DNA from: Mesorhizobium wenxiniae
GTDB lineage: Bacteria; Pseudomonadota; Alphaproteobacteria; Rhizobiales; Rhizobiaceae
Assembly (NCBI RefSeq): GCF_002284535.1
Contig: NZ_NPKH01000041.1
Coordinates: 62,001 to 126,000, forward strand
Direction of reading: 5' to 3'
DNA: 64,000 nucleotides
How positions within the stretch are numbered: the stretch's first letter is position 1; each line of letters begins with the position of its first letter. The translations under genes were made by a program, and so were the position numbers. Of this stretch, positions 61,024-64,000 are shown in pieces. The notes under the pieces were generated by a model. The model was not told where the DNA came from. It searched no databases and saw nothing but the letters and a program-made list of their open reading frames with translations.

Positions 61024-62319
61024 ATGTCACAATCAGCACCGGCTTTGGCATCCGCTCGGTTCGATGCCGACGCGGAGGCCAAGCTTTCGGCGCTTCGGCG
61101 CACCAAGTTCGTCGCCACCGCAGCGCTCGCGCTCTGCGTCCTCATCTTTGCGGTGGCCAAGTCGTTCGAGGGCCGTTTTGCCTGGCTGGGCTTCGTCGCC
61201 GCTTTCGCCGAGGCGGCGACGATCGGCGGGCTGGCCGACTGGTATGCGGTGGTGGCGCTGTTCAGACGGCCGCTCGGCCTGCCGATCCCGCACACCGCGA
61301 TCATTCCGGAGAACCAGAACCGCATCGCCGACAATCTCGGCCGCTTCATCGAGGTCAATTTCCTGGCGCCCGAGCCGGTGCGCGAAAAGCTTGCCGAGGT
61401 CGACTTTTCCGCGCTCGTCGCCGACTGGCTGGCCGACCAGAACCGCGCCGCCGATCTGTCGCATTTCGTCGGCCGGCTGGTGCCGCAGACACTGGCGGCG
61501 GTCGAGCAATCCGGCCTGCGCGGCTTCGTCACCAGCCGCATGCTGGAGCAGATCGAAAAGGTGCCGCTGGCGCCGCTCGCCGCCGAGTTGCTGTCGGCTC
61601 TGACCGATGATCGCCGCCACCAAAGACTGTTCGACGAATTCACCAAGGTCGTTGGCCGCTTCCTGAGCGACGACCAGGCGCTGGCAACGATGCGCGAGAA
61701 GATCCGCGAGGAACTGCCGTCGCTGTTCAATCTGTTTCGCGCCGACGCCTATCTGCTGAAGAAGATCGTCGCCTCCGCCGGTTCGCTGCTCGACGAGGTG
61801 AGGGCCGATCCCGATCACCCGATGCGCGCCGAGTTCGACCGTTTTGTCCTGACCTTCGTCGAGCGGCTGAGGACGTCCAAGCAATACGCCAAACGCGCCG
61901 AGAAACTGAAGCGCGATTTTCTCGCCCGGCCGGAGCTGAAGGCGCTGGCCGGCTATATGTGGGAAAGCCTCAGTGTGTTTATCGAGCAGGACGCCAAGGC
62001 GCCGAATTCGATGATCCGCGCCCATCTCGCCAACATGTTCGTCGAGGTCGGCCGCCATCTTGCCGGCGACGCACAGATCAGGGCCGACATGAACCAGGGG
62101 TTCGTCGTAGCGCTGTCGTCTTTCGTCGAAAGCCAGAAGAGCGGCGTCTCGAAATTCATCGCCGATCAGGTTAAGCGTTGGGACCTTGCCCAGCTTACCA
62201 GGCTGATCGAGATGAACATCGGCAGGGACCTGCAATATATCCGCTTCAACGGCATGGTCATCGGCGGCATTGCCGGCGTCGTGCTCCATACCGCGGAACG
62301 GCTGTTCCTCGTCGACTGA
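61024..62319 (+). CDS. DUF445 family membrane protein
   Basis: 431 residues. One or two membrane spans near the N-terminus (TKFVATAALALCVLIFAVAK, then WLGFVAAFAEAATIGGLADW), with the DUF445 motif GGLADWYAVVALFRRPLGLP and PHTAIIPENQNRIADNLGRF. A long helical middle follows, with a final hydrophobic stretch MVIGGIAGVVLHTAERLFLV. This family (YjiN-like) has no firmly known role. AGGAG lies about 10 bases before the ATG. It is divergent from rirA. Confidence 0.9.
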   Translation: MSQSAPALASARFDADAEAKLSALRRTKFVATAALALCVLIFAVAKSFEGRFAWLGFVAAFAEAATIGGLADWYAVVALFRRPLGLPIPHTAIIPENQNRIADNLGRFIEVNFLAPEPVREKLAEVDFSALVADWLADQNRAADLSHFVGRLVPQTLAAVEQSGLRGFVTSRMLEQIEKVPLAPLAAELLSALTDDRRHQRLFDEFTKVVGRFLSDDQALATMREKIREELPSLFNLFRADAYLLKKIVASAGSLLDEVRADPDHPMRAEFDRFVLTFVERLRTSKQYAKRAEKLKRDFLARPELKALAGYMWESLSVFIEQDAKAPNSMIRAHLANMFVEVGRHLAGDAQIRADMNQGFVVALSSFVESQKSGVSKFIADQVKRWDLAQLTRLIEMNIGRDLQYIRFNGMVIGGIAGVVLHTAERLFLVD

Positions 62320-62415
62320 GCTGCGATGTGTTGCGCCTCCGAATGGACCGCGAAGCTCCAGTGCCCTATTGTTCTCTTCAGGTGCCGCATTCGCAGCAAC
62401 AGGGGAGAAACCAGC

Positions 62416-62844
62416 ATGGCAAAGCGACCGGAATCCGACACCTTCATGGACATATTCGGCAGGTTCGGCCGCGACCTGAAGCTGCCGAACGTCGATGTCG
62501 AGGCGATCCTCAACCATCATCGCAAGAACCTTGAGGCACTGGAAAAATCAGCCAGGGCGAGTGCCGCCGGAGCGTCGTCGCTGCTCTCCAGACAGCGCGA
62601 GATGCTGCAGGACACACTGCACGAGATCGCCGACATGGCGCAGAGCTACAGGGCGCCGGGCGATCCTCGGGAGTTGATGGCCAAGCAAGCCGCGTTTGCC
62701 AGGAAATCCTTCGAGACCGCATTGAAGAATGCCGGCGAGGTGGCCGAACTGACCAGGAAATCCGGCACCGAATCGGTCGAGATCCTGCGCGATCGCATCA
62801 AGGAGGCGATGGCGGAAATCCGCAGCAGCTACGATAAGAAGTAA
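62416..62844 (+). CDS. Phasin family protein
   Basis: 142 residues, almost all helical and amphipathic: DIFGRFGRDLKLPNVDVEAI, then NLEALEKSARASAAGASSLL, AKQAAFARKSFETALKNAGE and a C-terminal VEILRDRIKEAMAEIRSSYD. This fits the phasin_2 family, which coats polyhydroxyalkanoate granules. No pha genes are adjacent. AGGGGAGAAA precedes the ATG. About 97 bases separate it from the DUF445 gene, so the two may be co-transcribed. Confidence 0.85.
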   Translation: MAKRPESDTFMDIFGRFGRDLKLPNVDVEAILNHHRKNLEALEKSARASAAGASSLLSRQREMLQDTLHEIADMAQSYRAPGDPRELMAKQAAFARKSFETALKNAGEVAELTRKSGTESVEILRDRIKEAMAEIRSSYDKK

Positions 62845-63090
62845 GCTGTTCCCACACCAAAGCAGGCGGATTTTTCTCCCGTCATGTCCGGCTCCTGAAA
62901 GCCGTATTGTTGGTCCTTGGCCCCGGCGGGGCGCACAAGTGTCCTCTTGCCCGGATGAACCTGTTTCCGGCGCTCGACACCGGCACCGACGCGATCCGGT
63001 CTGGGATACCGCAGCGGAAGGCGCGGAGCGAATTGACAGAGGCGGCCGGTTCGTGGTCCGGAGGCAGGGCAAGCGATCGGGAAAGCAGGA

Positions 63091-63591
63091 ATGACGCAAA
63101 CACGGCTGAGGACGCCGCCGACCTACGAACAGCTCAGGACGATGACAGGGCAGGAACTTGGCGTGTCGGACTGGACGACGGTCGACCAGAGCCGCATCGA
63201 CCAGTTCGCCGAATGTACGGGCGACCGCCAATGGATCCATGTCGATCCAGAGCGGGCGAAGCGGCAGAGCCCGTTTCGCGCCACCATCGCGCATGGCTAT
63301 CTAACGCTGTCGATCATCGGCGCGCTGGCGCTCGATATGGGCATCGTGCCCGAAAACACGCAAGCCGTCTTCAACTATGGTTTTGACAAGGTGCGGTTCC
63401 TGGCGCCGGTCAGGGCCGGCGCACGCATCAGGCTGCGCATCACGCTTTTGTCCATGGAGGACAAAGGCCCCGGCCAATATCTGATGAAGGCCGCCAACAT
63501 CGTTGAGATCGAAGGTGAGCAGAAGCCGGCGCTGACCGCCGAAACGCTGGTTATGCTCTATGAGCGGCGGCGCAGGCGGGCAGGGGCGTGA
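63091..63591 (+). CDS. MaoC-like (NodN-type) hydratase
   Basis: 166 residues of hot-dog fold. The R-hydratase motif is present as TGDRQWIHVDPERAKRQSPF (Asp and His near residues 45-51), followed by ATIAHGYLTLSI. The length and N-terminal LRTMTGQELGVSDWTTVDQS match the NodN/MaoC subgroup, which hydrates enoyl-CoA or a related thioester. GCAGGA precedes the ATG. The gene may act with PHA or fatty-acid metabolism given the phasin gene upstream; that is inference. Confidence 0.88.
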   Translation: MTQTRLRTPPTYEQLRTMTGQELGVSDWTTVDQSRIDQFAECTGDRQWIHVDPERAKRQSPFRATIAHGYLTLSIIGALALDMGIVPENTQAVFNYGFDKVRFLAPVRAGARIRLRITLLSMEDKGPGQYLMKAANIVEIEGEQKPALTAETLVMLYERRRRRAGA

Positions 63592-63625
63592 GGGGCGAAG
63601 CGCTGCATTTTCGTGACAGCAAAAA

Positions 63626-64000
63626 TCAACGCGACATCGCCTCTTCGAGCGTCCTGAAAATTCTCTCGTCTGCTGACTGCGCGACGTTGAAGCGCAGGAA
63701 ACGGCTGGCAGTTTGGGACAGGCTGAACGCATTGCCGGGCGCCAGAACGACATTGGCCGACAAGGCGCGGCGGGCCATTTCAGCTGCATCCACGTCTTCC
63801 GGCAGGCTGCACCACAAAAACATGCCGGCCGGCTGGTCGATCCACGGCGTGATGCCGATTGCCTTCAGGCGGATGCTTGTCTCAGCCATGGCGCGTGAAA
63901 GCCGCGTGCGCAGCAAATCCACGTGCTTGCGATAGCTGCCGTCCTTCAGCAGCGTCAGCACCAGTTCGGAGGCAAGCCGTCCGCCGCCGAAGGACGTGGC
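63626..64000 (-). CDS. PLP-dependent aminotransferase (MocR/2-aminoadipate type), C-terminal fragment
   Basis: The last 124 codons of a gene that runs off the right edge. TSFGGGRLASELV, RLSRAMAETSIRLKAIGITP, WIDQPAGMFLWCSLPEDVDA and VVLAPGNAFSL match the C-terminal domain of fold type I aminotransferases of the 2-aminoadipate/MocR group, including the substrate-carboxylate Arg in RFLRFNVAQ. The PLP Lys and any GntR-type DNA-binding domain would lie outside the window, so enzyme versus regulator cannot be decided. Confidence 0.8.
   Translation of the reverse strand, partial: ATSFGGGRLASELVLTLLKDGSYRKHVDLLRTRLSRAMAETSIRLKAIGITPWIDQPAGMFLWCSLPEDVDAAEMARRALSANVVLAPGNAFSLSQTASRFLRFNVAQSADERIFRTLEEAMSR

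Noticed and set aside
61033..62520. A 495-codon open frame antisense to the DUF445 gene
   Set aside because: GC-rich DNA gives long antisense frames; its sequence is Arg/Gln/Asp-rich with no domain, while the sense frame is a clear DUF445 protein.
1..64000. tRNA, rRNA, CRISPR arrays, integrases, IS transposases or toxin-antitoxin pairs
   Set aside because: None could be recognised by reading either strand; a dedicated tRNA or covariance search was not possible here.

Overview
The window looks like chromosomal DNA of an alphaproteobacterium of the Rhizobiales, most likely Mesorhizobium. The case rests on GC-rich coding with strong codon bias, an acpXL/lpxXL cluster for the very-long-chain acyl group of lipid A, a RirA-type Rrf2 iron regulator with TGA-N9-TCA boxes, a complete hmu haem-uptake locus, a short PutA with a divergent Lrp-type regulator, and several families of intergenic hairpin repeats. 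No tRNA, rRNA, CRISPR array, integrase or transposase gene was recognised. The genus call is inference.

Layout. 0.15-2.2 kb: a DMSP-lyase-like cupin gene translationally coupled to cobQ. 2.2-5.4 kb: VOC protein, AraC regulator, a tiny membrane protein with its own terminator, a TauE/SafE exporter and a TerB protein. 5.4-11.8 kb: an oligopeptide-type ABC transporter (fused double ATPase, two permeases, binding protein) beside an M20 peptidase. 12.0-16.9 kb: an L,D-transpeptidase and a ribose/fructose-type sugar ABC transporter whose two permease domains are fused into one ORF. 17.0-21.6 kb: a 1536-residue class III cyclase/NTPase/WD40 protein. 22.1-27.0 kb: lipid A VLCFA cluster (acpXL, two ketosynthase-like genes, adh, lpxXL), with no fabZ at its usual place. 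27.2-30.4 kb: small RHH/SRPBCC operon, small secreted protein, histidine phosphatase, AEC carrier. 30.7-33.3 kb: gabD and galM.

33.3-39.5 kb is an accessory, decaying stretch. It holds an orphan periplasmic binding protein, a receptor-type cyclase split by a frameshift, a 242-bp second copy of an internal galM segment (97% identical, 4857 bp from the first), a wHTH/TPR pseudogene and a cyclase remnant. 39.5-46.7 kb: DUF899 protein, GGDEF-EAL protein divergent from a PhcB-like methyltransferase, a KDG-type sugar kinase, and a FixH-like/di-haem peroxidase pair. 46.8-51.2 kb: a 156-bp MITE-like element, then putR/putA. 51.2-60.8 kb: haem acquisition: hmuR, a periplasmic protein, tonB and an IsdG-type haem-degrading enzyme on the minus strand; hmuP-hmuS-hmuT-hmuU-hmuV on the plus strand; then rirA. 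The hmuR/hmuP and rirA upstream regions each carry a perfect TGA-N9-TCA iron box. 61.0-64.0 kb: DUF445 protein, phasin, MaoC hydratase and a partial MocR-like aminotransferase.

The main integrated module is iron and haem homeostasis: outer-membrane receptor plus TonB, periplasmic HmuT, inner-membrane HmuUV, cytoplasmic HmuS and IsdG-type haem handling, and RirA control. The most unusual items are the fused permease with an internal start site, the binding protein/receptor cyclase pair bracketed by the galM duplication, and a 49-bp intergenic hairpin family whose three copies differ by compensatory base-pair changes.
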